From Fagopyrum homotropicum (lineage: Eukaryota > Streptophyta > Magnoliopsida > Caryophyllales > Polygonaceae), in assembly GCA_033239125.1 (NCBI GenBank), contig BSWB01000005.1:21815447-21879446 (forward strand): a stretch of 64,000 bases of DNA. The letters are read 5' to 3'. This document shows, piece by piece, positions 1 to 12,262 of the stretch. A program made the translations under genes and the position numbers. The notes below the pieces were generated by a model that saw nothing but the letters and a program-made list of their open reading frames with translations, searched no databases and had not been told where the DNA came from. Positions within the stretch are counted from its first letter, which is position 1. Each line of letters opens with the position of its first letter.

Positions 1-350
1 CCGGATCGAGTGTCTCTTAGAGATGATCAGGACTTAGTTTTAGGTGAAGAAGATGGAGATGGTCGTGAGTTCTTCCATAACTTTGTTGGCACAGTCAATG
101 AAGGTGGAGGATCTAGCTACTCAGGATTTCCAGCAGACATGAATGACGAGCCGATAGAATTTGTAGAAACTTCACTGCCAAGTAGGGGTAAGAAAGACAA
201 GGGTCCGTTGAAGAGAAAACGAAGACAGTCCATTGGGTCATCGAAGTTGGAAGCATTTTTAGACCGTTCACAGGAGACTAGTGATAGGTTGTTGAGCTTG
301 TTCCAGGAAGAGGTTAACTCCAAGGTGAAGAGAACGAGACCTTGCTTAAG
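1..350 (+). pseudogene. Fragment of PIF/Harbinger ORF1-type (Myb/SANT-like) protein, C-terminal part
   Basis: An open frame runs in from the left window edge for about 130 codons. It is acidic at first, then has a basic stretch (KDKGPLKRKRRQS) and a short helical segment (SKLEAFLDRSQETSDRLLSLF), the layout seen in the C-terminal tails of plant Myb/SANT-like proteins. In PIF/Harbinger elements such a protein is the DNA-binding partner of the transposase and lies beside it. Its place directly upstream of a HARBI1-like transposase on the same strand supports this. The Myb domain itself would lie left of the window, so the call rests on the tail and on context. After about position 330 the frame runs into sequence that looks non-coding. 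Confidence 0.4.
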
Positions 351-419
351 AAGACATTGGACATTTTTGTGGTGTACATTTATTTACAGGTTCAATTATA
401 TATAATGTTAAGTTTAACA

Positions 420-1694
420 AGTAGAACAAATGGTAGTGATAGCGACGGCAGTGACAAAGACGTCAACCGTAAACAGATACGTGCTCTTAAATTTCTTTCA
501 AGTCATCAACACTTGCAAAGAACATATGCTATTGTAGCCGAACACTTTTACAAACATATGTACAAGGAGCCTTGTTTCACTGGGTATGACCGAGGGAGAC
601 TTTGGATGGAGGAGATCTTAAATGGTCACCACATTCACACGGTGAATATGTTAGAATGGACGCCGAGGTATTCCTACGTCTTTGCAATGATTTAGAGGAA
701 ATTACGGGCTAAAACCATCTACATGATGTTCAGTACGCGTTGTCGCTGAGCACTTTCAACGGTCCACTGAGACTGTGCATCGTGCATTCCATAGTGTTCT
801 AAATTCTATTACTGGTCATGGCCTCCAAGGTTGTGGACTTGCAGGAGATATTATCTGACCACGGAACCCAAATTTTCCAAGAACCCCTTCTCACATTGTT
901 GCCGACCCGAGATAGAAAGATTACTTTAAGGTAAACATATATTTCACATTTTGTTAACTAGTTTACATTTTGTTATATTGAAAGGAACACTTACAACTGT
1001 AAACAATATATTTTATTTAGGATTGTATTGGATGTCTTGACAGTACACACGTTAGTGCATCCATAGAAGAAGTTTCTCAGGTTCCTTTTGTCGGTCGGAA
1101 ACACACGGTCACTTTCAATGTCCTTACAGTGTGTGATTTTTATAAGCTATTCACTTTTGTGTTGTCTGGATGGGAAGGGTCCGCTCATGATGCGAAGGTA
1201 CTTGATAATGCCATATGCAACCCTGACCTCAACATCCACCACCCGATAAGTATTATCTATGTGACAAGGTCTATCCACATAGACCGGGGTTCCTAGTGGC
1301 ATATTCGAAGATACGGTATCACTACAATCAATTTGATACTGAGCCACCGAGCAACAAGAAGGAAGCATTTAACCAAGCACACTCTTCTCTAAGAAGTTGT
1401 ATCGAACGGTGTTTTGGAATTTTGAAGAAGAGATGGAAGTTGTTATCTCTTATGCCATGCTACCCTAACTACACACAAGTTGATATCCATCTTGCTTGTT
1501 TTGCCTTACACAACTACATTCGGTTATACTCAAGGTATGATGACTTATTAGAAGATGAAGAAGAGTTGGCAAGCACAAGTTAGAGCCAGAACGAGGTACA
1601 AGAAGTTGAGAACAACAATGACAACGGTAGAGGAATGAGCCACATTCGCGACCGTATTGCTTCGGCTATTTGGAATGCAACAAGGAATGTTTAA
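420..1694 (+). pseudogene. Decayed PIF/Harbinger (HARBI1-like) transposase
   Basis: Pieces in several frames add up to a HARBI1-like DDE transposase. In order: an N-terminal part (EHFYKHMYKEPCFTGYDRGRLWMEEILNG, about 535-640), the family segment RMDAEVFLRLCNDLEE in another frame (about 654-702), HFQRSTETVHRAFHSVLNSI (about 750-810), the catalytic region CIGCLDSTHVSASIEEV and VLSGWEGSAHDAKVL (about 1020-1210), and the C-terminal part HSSLRSCIERCFGILKKRWK to CFALHNYI (1380-1525). A premature TAG lies at 1581-1583. The same frame continues as MSHIRDRIASAIWNATRNV to a TAA at 1694. Several frameshifts and stops make it non-functional. Harbinger transposases cut and paste DNA with a TWA target duplication; I could not place the element ends. 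Confidence 0.85.
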
Positions 1695-1833
1695 ATTTCA
1701 TATGACAGCTATCCAAACTATGAGAATTTGGTTACGTACAAGGAATGTTTAAATTTCATATGACAATTATCCAGTGTTATCTAAACTTTTTCTATGACAT
1801 TTGGGTATTATGAGAATTTGGTTAAGAACTTTT
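1681..1833. repeat. Imperfect direct repeat at the 3' end of the Harbinger remnant
   Basis: The phrase caaggaatgtttaaatttca starts at 1681 and again at 1739. The phrase tatgagaatttggtta also occurs twice (about 1719 and 1810). The duplication covers the stop codon of the transposase and lies directly before the left LTR junction. Confidence 0.6.
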
Positions 1834-4800
1834 TGTAATATCCGGAATTTTTATTCCGCTTAATTCCATAGAAAATCGGATTTCGATCCGTTGATCCTTA
1901 TATGTCTACCTAGATGGACATAATATCCCAAAAATTTTATCATTTTATGTAACCTCACTTCACATAAAATGATAAGATTTTTATGGCAAACCCTAATACA
2001 CCAAACCCTAGTTTATATCATGACATGTCCTTGACAAAGTCATGACGTCCTTTTGACGAGACCAAGACGAAGCCAAGACGGAAGTTGACGAGACCATGAC
2101 GAGATCATGACAAGGCCATACATGGTCTTGACAAAGCCATGACATGTTTTGACAAAACAATGACAAAGCCTTGACAAGCCCACTTTGATTCTTATTTTAT
2201 TCAGCCCACCTTTCTTTACTGGCTGGCATATTCAGTCCAGCAACACCTTGCTTGCGGGTCGGCCCAGCAGTGAGACAGAAACTCCAATGGGCCCAACAAG
2301 CATCAACCAAGTAGTGTAGAAGCCGCTCCAACGTCATGATGTGCTGAGCTGGAAGGAGACCCGATTTGCAAGTGTAACAACCCATAAATCACGCCACAGA
2401 TCATGTACCGCTTCCTTCTGCAGCCACGTTCCCTTCCTTCCGTCTACATTCAACGCCCCTCTTCATCGTGTTCCTTCAGCAGTGAGTTGCCCCCTCTCGA
2501 TCGATCCTTTCAGTGCAACAACAAACCTGGCCATCACCTGTACCACCGATACATAACCCATCTTCTCGTCCCTCTCTCGTGTTGTGAGAACCAGCGTCGT
2601 TCCTCCTTTCAACCGCACCAGTAGTCACGCCTGAGTTTCCATCACACACAGTAACAACAAGGTGAGGTCTTGCCTCCTCTTCTCGTCATCCTTGGCAGCC
2701 CCATCGATCTACAGAAGCACGCCAGTCTACGCAGATCCCTTGCATCCTAATCAGCACCATCGGTATACAGAAGCACGCTCAGGCTGCGGTGCGAGAGTTG
2801 ATGATCAGTCCGTCCTTCTGTACGAGATCCATTGCATCCTCCCTTCTTGAGCACATGTATCCTCTTCACTCTTCACCTTCTGTCACGCCAGCAAGCAACA
2901 ACAAAAGATGCAGCAACTTTTCGAGGAACCACATGACTAGCTGTCGATGCCTCCTTTCGTCCCTATCGGTCGAGTAAGACCCGTACCTATCTTCTTTATG
3001 TTTCCCTCCATATATACAGATGTTGATAGTCGTCCCAATCTGTTTTGAATCAATATATATAACAGCCTAGGAGCAATCTCAAGAAGCTGTTTCATTTTCT
3101 GAGTTTTCAAAACTATGTTGAGGATCCAACTTCGGGGCCAGATTTGGGTATGCAAGACTCCTCCTTTTTGGCTGAAATTTTTGTATGTTATAGATGAGAT
3201 ATTGTAGTAGAACATACTAAAATTTCAGAGGAATCCATGTTATGGTTTGAGAGATATGGGGTTTCAAAGTTCAGTTTTATAAACGTGCTGAGTTGAGAAA
3301 AACAGCATGGGAGGCTGTTTTGTGAGATAATTTTGAATAGGCTTTTGATCTCTGTTAGGCTTGAATTTTTGATATGATATAGTCGACATCTTGTTGTAGA
3401 TCATATTAAAATTTGGGAAGAATCGGAGTTACGGTTCGAGAGTTATTGTGTTTCAAAGTTGACGTTTATATATGTGCTGAGTGTTGGGGGAAAACAGCAA
3501 GTGATGCTGTTTTGTGAGATGATTTTGAATAAGCTCTTGATATCCTTTCCGGCTAAATTTTGGATATATTATAGGTAAGATTTTATAGTAGAACATATCA
3601 AAATTTGGGATAAATCCAGTGAGTGGTTTAGGAGTTATGATTTTTCAAAGTGTACTCAGATTTTGGCTAAGTATAGAATTTGTAAAGGGAGTAGTCAACT
3701 TTAGGAATTTTTATAAAACTGTTGAATGAACAGTTTGGAGAAATTCTTTCTCCTAAAGTTAGATAGGACATCATAGATAATCTAGGGTTTTAAGTCGGAA
3801 TTTTTATAAGCAGTTACGAATTTTATATTTGGAATTGAAGTTAGACCTTTACGATTTCCCGGAAAATAGAAACATAGGAAAAATGTTAGCTTGGAACCAA
3901 ACGAAGCTTTGGGAGTTAGAATATGATTTTAGAATCTCAAATAGGAGTTTAGACATAAATTTTTAGAATTTTCGGGAATTTCGGGACCAAGGGTAAAATG
4001 GTCATTTTACCCTAAATTAATACTGCAACTAGTTATATCTTAATACATTATTCTATTTTAGAAATCTTAGACTTCTAACTACGTGAGAGTGTGCTAATGC
4101 ACTTATCGCCTTTGGCAGGCAACTGAGTTGCTACAGTTTACAGAACGAGTGGTGTACAAAGAGTCGAACTTTATATCAGGTAAGTCCTTTGGGCTTACTT
4201 AGCTGACTTCTAAATATGAGTATAAATGATGATGGTGGTGTGTGATTGAAATGTTAGAGAGATAGGTTGTGATATATAATTACCGACCTATATTTTGGCC
4301 TAAGAGTAACGGGCGGTGGCATTCTGCTCAGTAGCTCGCGGGGCGCTGGGGGTTTCTTTCGGGACTAGTCCATACGTGGTTTGTAGTGATGCTACCAGTG
4401 GAAGTCAGCTAGACCTACACCAGTTGGATAAGGAACGGAGGCGAGAACTAATAATAATTCTCGTGCCACAACTTAAATTGAATAATGTAAATCATTTAAA
4501 GAATAGATAATAAACGGTTGAGTGCCAGCATGATGTTTGTTTATTGTTGTTTCTGCGTGTGTTTGTGCTGTTATCATTTTGCTTATATTTGGATAGTTAG
4601 CTAACGGTTTATCCGTGTTGTAGATCTGTAGAGATAGACAGTTGCAGAGAGATCCGGAACGGATGGTCAGCCGGGTCCACGTACTCATTAGATGGGGACG
4701 GGGGAGTCTTCCATACGTCATGCACGTTATGTATCTGTATATATGTTTGTAAGGCTGTCACATGTGTACTTTCATACCATTAAAATTATTGTGTTTTTGA

Positions 4801-4926
4801 AATTGTTTTAAATACATTTGTGCCTTGTTGTAAGATCCTAGTAAAGTTGTTGTTAAACCAAGGTCGGGACCCATTGTGAGGTCCTAACCAGTAGCTCCCC
4901 GAGTTCCGAGAATTTGGGGTGTTACA
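1834..4926 (+). repeat. LTR, copy 1 of the large non-coding element
   Basis: It starts TGTAATATCC and ends GGTGTTACA, giving the TGTAA/TTACA terminal inverted repeat typical of LTRs, and is 3093 bp long. The five bases before it are ctttt. It holds no convincing gene; short frames inside it are unsupported. The left end carries a TGAC-rich 11-bp periodic array (2021-2175). The segment aagagtaacgggcggtg (about 4302-4318) also occurs in the solo LTR at 24354-26951. Confidence 0.9.
2021..2175 (+). repeat. 11-bp periodic TGAC array in the left (U3) part of LTR copy 1
   Basis: TGAC cores begin at 2021, 2032, 2043, 2054, 2086, 2097, 2108, 2129, 2140, 2150, 2161 and 2172, with AGAC at 2065 and 2076 filling the gap. 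The spacing is 10-11 bp almost throughout. Typical units are ttgacaaagcc and ttgacgagacc. TTGAC is the W-box core bound by WRKY factors and TGACG is the core bound by TGA-type bZIP factors; that either binds here is inference. Confidence 0.7.
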
Positions 4927-4929
4927 ACA

Positions 4930-4941
4930 TGGTATCAGAGC
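4930..4941 (+). other. Primer binding site, initiator Met-tRNA type (copy 1)
   Basis: tggtatcagagc lies three bases after the LTR end. This is the standard plant retrotransposon sequence complementary to the 3' end of initiator Met-tRNA, used to prime minus-strand DNA synthesis. Confidence 0.9.
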
Positions 4942-7900
4942 TCTGGGTTGGCAACAATGGCACTTGAAATCTTCTGAAAGACCGAATGTATAAAATAACT
5001 AGAACCCGAAAGGGGTCTAAGATTTTCAAAACGGATTTTTGTTTTTACACGAGTGCATAGTCGGGTTGTTGGGTTAGTAGTACGTCGGACCACCATCGTT
5101 CTCCGTGGATCTCTGCAACTTGGAATGATAGATGTTAGTATTTAGAGTTATATCGATATGTTTTAAGGTATGATTATATATATGTATATGTGTAGCACGT
5201 TAGTATCCTAAAGGATACTTTAGATCCTTTAAATATGATATCATTAAGCGATTATCGCCTCATGATAAATCCATAGCGGATTTGAAGAATTTTCAAAACG
5301 AGACAATGGATTCAGACCTAGGATTGAGTATTATACTTTGGTGGGCGTCCTGGCGACCCTATAAATCATCCGGTGAACGGGTGTGCAAGGAAGTAAAGAT
5401 GTTGTGATAATCTTCACCACAAGTACAATCCGATGAGAAAGAAAATCCCGAGTCAGCTCACATAGAAGGAATTGGAAGTCGTGCAAGGGACCTTGTCGTA
5501 TGAAGCCGAAAGATGAATTAGAAGAACTATGCAAGAGACGACAAGAGCGTAGAATGGAGATAATAATTGAAAAACAAGAATCATATAGAACGGAGTACAA
5601 CCAAGAATTTCGGAGTAAAGGACGTTACAATCAAGGCGGACGCCGCCATAAACAAGCATGGGCATGAGAGTACAAAGAAGATAAAGTGTTAACCCAGTTG
5701 TGAGAAATTAAAGAAGTACAAAGAAGAGTTACAGACGAGAAATAAATCCCTTCATCATAGAGATGGCTTGACTTCCTTAAAGATTCAAGAATTTTGAAAG
5801 AGATCATGAAACAAGTATCAAATACAACAGCAGTGTGAAATTTCGACAACGTATTTCTATAAAGGTGGAATCACAGAACTACATCAACCAATTCGGAAGA
5901 ATGTGAGGAAATGAGATTGGTGGACTCAAGGGTCCGCAATAATCTCTCATTTACAAAGAGATTTAAGTTACCAACACTAACGGTTCATACCAGAGAACCG
6001 CAAACAGATGATGACTAAAGTAAGGAGAATCGCGAAGACACGCTTACAAGCTAATGTGGAAGACTTGATGAACTTATTGACGACAGATAAATGCTAGGAC
6101 TAGACTCAGAAGAGTATAGTGACCTCATAAGAGAACAAGAGAAGTGCAGATTGTGGAAGAAAATAAAAGAGTATTAACAAAGAAACTAGAGGAGATAGAT
6201 TTTCACCAAGTCTATCAAACTTCAAAAGAGATAGAAGAACAATAGGTCTGTGATCTTATGGAAGGTCAACTACATACCAGTCAGTAATAATTGAGACATA
6301 ATACGTGCGGGTCAACCAGTGGTAACTGGTTATCAGATAAGGAGGATAACCATAGAATGATGAAAGAATTTTATAGACGTCTAGAGGACCCTTCAAGAGA
6401 TCAACAACGACAAATGTGAAGTTAAATCGGTACACGTGCTAGTAACATTAATAGTAACATGGAGTGAGTTGAGTTAGTAACTCTAATTAAGAACTTAAGA
6501 GGGAAGACTAGACAGCCAAGAATGACCCTTTATGTTATTTGAGACCAAGGGAACTGTGTAAGTGATTTACTGCCTACTGGCTAGGAAAAGGGTGCATATC
6601 ACAGTTAGTATAGATGGATTATAAAAGAAGAACTAGAGGAGTAAGGAGTATATGATTTTGATAAGGTTCTATGTCAATCAAGACAGAGTGTGTGTAGCAT
6701 TCCCTACTAGATAAACCGCAAGTGGAAGGAAGTTAAGGTCATGAGAGTTTTGTAGACTTGATTACAAGCTATATTGGAAGACCTAGAAAAGACCATTGAT
6801 GTCAGATGGACGACATAGTGAGACGCGAGAAATGGAGTTACCTCACGGGGGAACCGGAAGTTGTAATGAAGAATGAGCTAAAGGAGTATAAATTGATGAA
6901 CTTGAGTAAGTAGTGTTCACCAGGAAATTTAACGGCAAAAGAGGTATGAGAAAAGTGAGTCCCGAAAATGGAGATAAGTCAACTAGTGACTGACCGACAT
7001 CAACTGAGGACGTGAAAGGGTTGTTTGGGATTGACGAGCTATGTACAGTTAAGAAGAGATATCTGTGATTGAGGATTATTGAATTAACTATACCGATGCT
7101 TTGGAGGAGTTCCTCAAGTAGACAACGAAAATCTACTTACACAACTAAAGGTATAGAGAGAATCGTGTTAGAGGTTACTTCTCGGTTGGTTAAGATCAAA
7201 CTTCAGTCGAGTCAGGAAGTTTGGATCCGTGTTAGAAGAATTCCAAAAGTAAACGGAAGAGGTCGTCTTCCAACCGTTATCTTAGTCCCTTAAGGCAAGT
7301 AAGGAAGGTACTTGGTATTCCATCCGGATAGGACTTATGGGGTAATTGAGAGGGAGAGTTTTGGGGTCCATCAATTTGGACTCACGGAAAATGTCCTTAC
7401 GATTAACGGGTGACAACATAATTATCAAAGTAGCGCAGTGAAAGCGTGATGAGTCCTAACCCACAGAACCGGAAACTCGAGAGTACAACAAATGACGTGT
7501 CGAGTTTAAGACGATGATAATTGGTGAAATGCGTTTCGTTTAGAAGGAACGTGAAATAGGCTACGTGGGTGACAAGAATTTTTGTCGAGGAACTGTAACA
7601 CCAACTAGATAGACGAGAAAGTATGTGCACGTAGAAGTATAGAAAGAGAGTGGTACCCCATTATAGATCCAAGTGAAGCATGCCGACCTAGTCACATGTT
7701 GGAAGACCAGTAAATTTAGAATTTAATACCTAGCATGGTACTTTAGAACGAGTTCTTGATAAAATGAGAAAGGAAGTAACGAAGTAATAAAGGTGTTGTG
7801 TAGGGCCTGCACTAACAAGCTCAAGGTGAGTAACTATCAATTTGAATCGAAAGACAGATAAGAAAAGGAAGCTACGGGAGTGTATTTACAGACCAGTACT

Positions 7901-8965
7901 CGTACATATAGAAAACATAATCTCAAGAATGGAGTATAAGAAGAATTTTATCTCAGAACGGAGTCGAGTTGCGTTTCGAGTAAGAGGGATATTATAGGAC
8001 ACAATGCAATGTTAACAACTATTGAGTAGTGTGAACAAATGACGGTGAGGTGAGATCACCTCGTATCTAATACCGTCATTCCAGACATATTGTATGTTAC
8101 TCAAGACCTTGAAAAAAAATACGTGAGAAGCCTAAGGTGAGCTAACAATATATTAGATATCCATAAATATTATAATAATGTCAGGTGAATACAGATGATG
8201 ACCACTAGATTGTGTCTCCACTACTAGACCGGAAAAGGGTAAAGGGATGATTCCTTACGTGAGGAATAAGATGATTGAGTCATATTAAAAGACAAGTGAG
8301 TCGTGATACAAAGAGCATTAGGCACTTGGCGAAGTGCTGGCGGAGGCCCAAGACCTTTGGCCTGAGTGTGTAGTCAAATAAACATAACGAAGGGAAGAAA
8401 GTTGACTAGGTTATTTTCTGTACGGTCATCAAAAGACCTGGAGGTGAGTTGCAAAATGTGACCACTCGAAGCTATAAAGTGGTTTATAAGTGATTGATGG
8501 ATTAGTAAACCTCACCTATTGGAGAGTGTAACCCTAGCTTTCTACGGTTTCAGTTAGAGGTATACTTACCAGACAAAAGTTAGGACATCGGCTTAGAGAA
8601 TCGGGCAATGAAGCCCGATGATACCGGTGAGATATCTAGTTACCACACTAGAACGTGGTAGTAGGCACTTGTGAAGTCTGTACATGAAAAGATTTCAGAG
8701 TTAGTGGTTTTATAAAAGCCGACGAGGCCACATTGGATACTATGGGTAGTATGAGACATAACCTTTCAGAGACCTTTGTGGAGGTAGTGTAATCTAGGGA
8801 GCGACGAGTTAGGGCTCGGCCCTATATCTGTGTTGTATTGTTTGACTACTTGCTTATTTCATGCGTGAGTGCTTAGTCGGGATACTTATATGTGGAAACG
8901 ATGAGTCGTGTGCCGTAACAAGTAGATACACTAGATTCGTACCTTGAGGGTTGACCTTATGACCG

Positions 8966-9126
8966 GCGAATTTTAAGTTTCAGGGCAAAACTTATTCTAA
9001 GGCGGGATTGATGTAATACCCGGAAATATTTCTTCTGGCTATTTCGGAAACAAATCATAACTCGACCGTTGTGACCTCTTTCCGGCGCTTTAGTTCTTTT
9101 GTAGGGACTCCGACTTTACGAATCTT
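8966..9126 (+). other. Relic 3' junction: second purine tract and start of an older LTR
   Basis: At 8975-9030 the sequence ttttaagtttcagggcaaaa, a degenerate purine tract and tgatgtaatacccgg mirror the functional junction at 9130-9180 (ttaagtttcgggacgaaact, purine tract, tgatgtaatatccgg). The relic LTR start would be at 9012. About 115 bp of LTR-like sequence follows before the second junction begins. Confidence 0.65.
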
Positions 9127-9155
9127 CTTTTAAGTTTCGGGACGAAACTTATTTT

Positions 9156-9163
9156 AAGGGGGT
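9156..9163 (+). other. Polypurine tract before LTR copy 2
   Basis: aaggggg lies a few bases upstream of the TG that starts the second LTR. It is the expected plus-strand priming site. Confidence 0.7.
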
Positions 9164-9168
9164 ACTGA

Positions 9169-12100
9169 TGTAATATCCGGAATTTTTATTCCGCTTAATT
9201 CCATAGAAAATCGGATTTCGATCCGTTGATCCTTATATGTCTACCTAGATGGACATAATATCCCAAAAATTTTATCATTTTATGTAACCTCACTTCACAT
9301 AAAATGATAAGATTTTTATGGCAAACCCTAATACACCAAACCCTAGTTTATATCATGACATGTCCTTGACAAAGTCATGACGTCCTTTTGACGAGACCAA
9401 GACGAAGCCAAGACGGAAGTTGACGAGACCATGACGAGATCATGACAAGGCCATACATGGTCTTGACAAAGCCATGACATGTTTTGACAAAACAATGACA
9501 AAGCCTTGACAAGCCCACTTTGATTCTTATTTTATTCAGCCCACCTTTCTTTACTGGCTGGCATATTCAGTCCAGCAACACTTTGCTTGCGGGTCGGCCC
9601 AGCAGTGAGACAGAAACTCCAATGGGCCCAACAAGCATCAGCCAAGTAGTGTAGAAGCCGCTCCAACGTCATGATGTGCTGAGCTGGAAGGAGACCCGAT
9701 TTGCAAGTGTAACAGCCCGTAAATCACGCCACAGATCATGTACCGCTTCCTTCTGCAGCCACGTTCCCTTCCTTCCGTCTACATTCAACGCCCCTCTTCA
9801 TCGTGTTTCTTCAGCAGTGAGTTGCCCCCTCTCGATCGATCCTTTCAGTGCAACAACAAACCTGGCCATCACTTGTACCACCGATACATAACCCATCTTC
9901 TCGTCCCTCTCTCGTGTTGTGAGAACCAGCGTCGTTCCTCCTTTCAACCGCACCAGTAGTCACGCCTGAGTTTCCATCACACACAGTAACAACAAGGTGA
10001 GGTCTTGCCTCCTCTTCTCGTCATCCTTGGCAGCCCCATCGATCTACAGAAGCACGCCAGTCTACGCAGATCCCTTGCATCCTAATCAGCACCATCGGTA
10101 TACAGAAGCACGCTCAGGCTGCGGTGCGAGAGTTGATGATCAGTCCGTCCTTCTGTACGAGATCCATTGCATCCTCCCTTCTTGAGCACATGTATCCTCT
10201 TCACTCTTCACCTTCTGTTACGCCAGCAAGCAACAACAAAAGATGCAGCAACTTTTCGAGGAACCACATGACTTGCTGTCGATGCCTCCTCTCGTCCCTG
10301 TCGGTCGAGTAAGACCCGTACCTATCTTCTTTATGTTTCCCTCCATATATACAGATGTTGATAGTCGTCCCAATCTGTTTTGAATCAATATATATAACAG
10401 CCTAGGAGCAATCTCAAGAAGCTGTTTCATTTTCTGAGTTTTCAAAACTATGTTGAGGATCCAACTTCGGGGCCAGATTTGGGTATGCAAGACTCCTCCT
10501 TTTTGGCTGAAATTTTTATATGTTATAGATGAGATATTGTAGTAGAACATAATAAAAATATAAGAGGAATCCATGTTATGGTTTGAGAGATATGGGGTTT
10601 CAAAGTTCAGTTTTATAAACGTGCTGAGTTGAGAAAAACAGCATGGGAGGCTGTTTTGTGAGATAATTTTGAATATGCTTTTGATCTCTGTTAGGCTTGA
10701 ATTTTTGATATGATATAGTCGACATCTTGTTGTAGATCATATTAAAATTTGGGAAGAATCGGAGTTACGGTTCGAGAGTTATTGTGTTTCAAAGTTGACG
10801 TTTATATATGTGCTGAGTGTTGGGGGAAAACAGCAAGTGATGCTGTTTTGTGAGATGATTTTGAATAAGCTCTTGATATCCTTTCCGGCTAAATTTTGGA
10901 TATATTATAGGTAAGATTTTATAGTAGAACATATCAAAATTTGGGATAAATCCAGTGAGTGGTTTAGGAGTTATGATTTTTCAAAGTGTACTCAGATTTT
11001 GGCTAAGTATAAAATTTGTAAAGGGAGTAGTCAACTTTAGGAATTTTTATAAAACTGTTGAATGAACAGTTTGGAGAAATTCTTTCTCCTAAAGTTAGAT
11101 AGGACATCATAGATAATCTAGGGTTTTAAGTCGGAATTTTTATAAGCAGTTACGAATTTTATATTTGGAATCGAAGTTAGACCTTTACGATTTCCCGGAA
11201 AATAGAAACATAGGAAAAATGTTAGCTTGGAACCAAACGAAGCTTTGGGAGTTAGAATATGATTTTAGAATCTCAAATAGGAGTTTAGACATGAATTTTT
11301 AGAATTTTCGGGAATTTCGGGACCAAGGGTAAAATGGTCATTTTACCCTAAATTAATACTGCAACTAGTTATGTCTTAATACATTATTCTATTTTAGAAG
11401 TCTTAGACTTCTAACTACGTGAGAGTGTGCTAATGCACTTATCGCCTTTGGCAGGCAACTGAGTTGCTACAGTTTACAGAACGAGTGGTGTACAAAGAGT
11501 CGAACTTTATATCAGGTAAGTCCTTTGGGCTTACTTAGCTGACTTCTAAATATGAGTATAAATGATGATGGTGGTGTGTGATTGAAATGTTAGAGAGATA
11601 GGTTGTGATATATAATTACCGACCTATATTTTGGCCTAAGAGTAACGGGCGGTGGCATTCTGCTCAGTAGCTCGCGGGGCGCTGGGGGTTTCTTTCGGGA
11701 CTAGTCCATACGTGGTTTGTAGTGATGCTACCAGTGGAAGTCAGCTAGACCTACACCAGTTGGATAAGGAACGGAGGCGAGAACTAATAATAATTCTCGT
11801 GCCACAACTTAAATTGAATAATGTAAATCATTTAAAGAATAGATAATAAACGGTTGAGTGCCAGCATGATGTTTGTTTATTGTTGTTTCTGCGTGTGTTT
11901 GTGCTGTTATCATTTTGCTTATATTTGGATAGTTAGCTAACGGTTTATCCGTGTTGTAGATCTGTAGAGATAGACAGTTGCAGAGAGATCCGGAACGGAT
12001 GGTCAGCCGGGTCCACGTACTCATTAGATGGGGACGGGGGAGTCTTCCATACGTCATGCACGTTATGTATCTGTATATATGTTTGTAAGGCTGTCACATG

Positions 12101-12262
12101 TGTACTTTCATACCATTAAAATTATTGTATTTTTGAAATTGTTTTAAATACATTTGTGCCTTGTTGTAAGATCCTAGTAAAGTTGTTGTTAAACCAAGGT
12201 CGGGACCCATTGTGAGGTCCTAACCAGTAGCTCCCCGAGTTCCGAGAATTTGGGGTGTTACA
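9169..12262 (+). repeat. LTR, copy 2 of the large non-coding element
   Basis: A 3094-bp copy of 1834-4926 with the same TGTAA/TTACA ends. Only scattered substitutions and one or a few indels separate the two, so they arose recently. The periodic TGAC array recurs at 9356-9510. Confidence 0.9.

Larger units (their letters stand above)
4927..9168 (+). other. Internal region of the large element, apparently non-coding
   Basis: In 4.2 kb there is no reading frame above about 90 codons and no recognisable gag, protease, RT or integrase. One weak resemblance, PTSTEDVKGLFG read at about 6990-7030, recalls the segment after RT in Ty3/Gypsy pol, but it is flanked by stops and I do not rely on it. The 3' end reads ttaagtttcgggacgaaact followed by a purine tract, as in chromovirus-type elements. 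The region is A/G-rich on this strand. Confidence 0.65.

Noticed and set aside
2341..2977. Several 60-75-codon frames in LTR copy 1, repeated at 9676-10312 in copy 2
   Set aside because: They lie inside LTRs, overlap each other, and have no family match; their repetition is due to the LTR duplication.
4316..4721. Frames of 64 and 82 codons, repeated at 11652-12057
   Set aside because: LTR sequence; frames on opposite strands overlap and no domain is visible.
6985..7300. Possible RT-to-RNase H remnant in the large element (PTSTEDVKGLFG)
   Set aside because: The resemblance is limited to about a dozen residues between stop codons.
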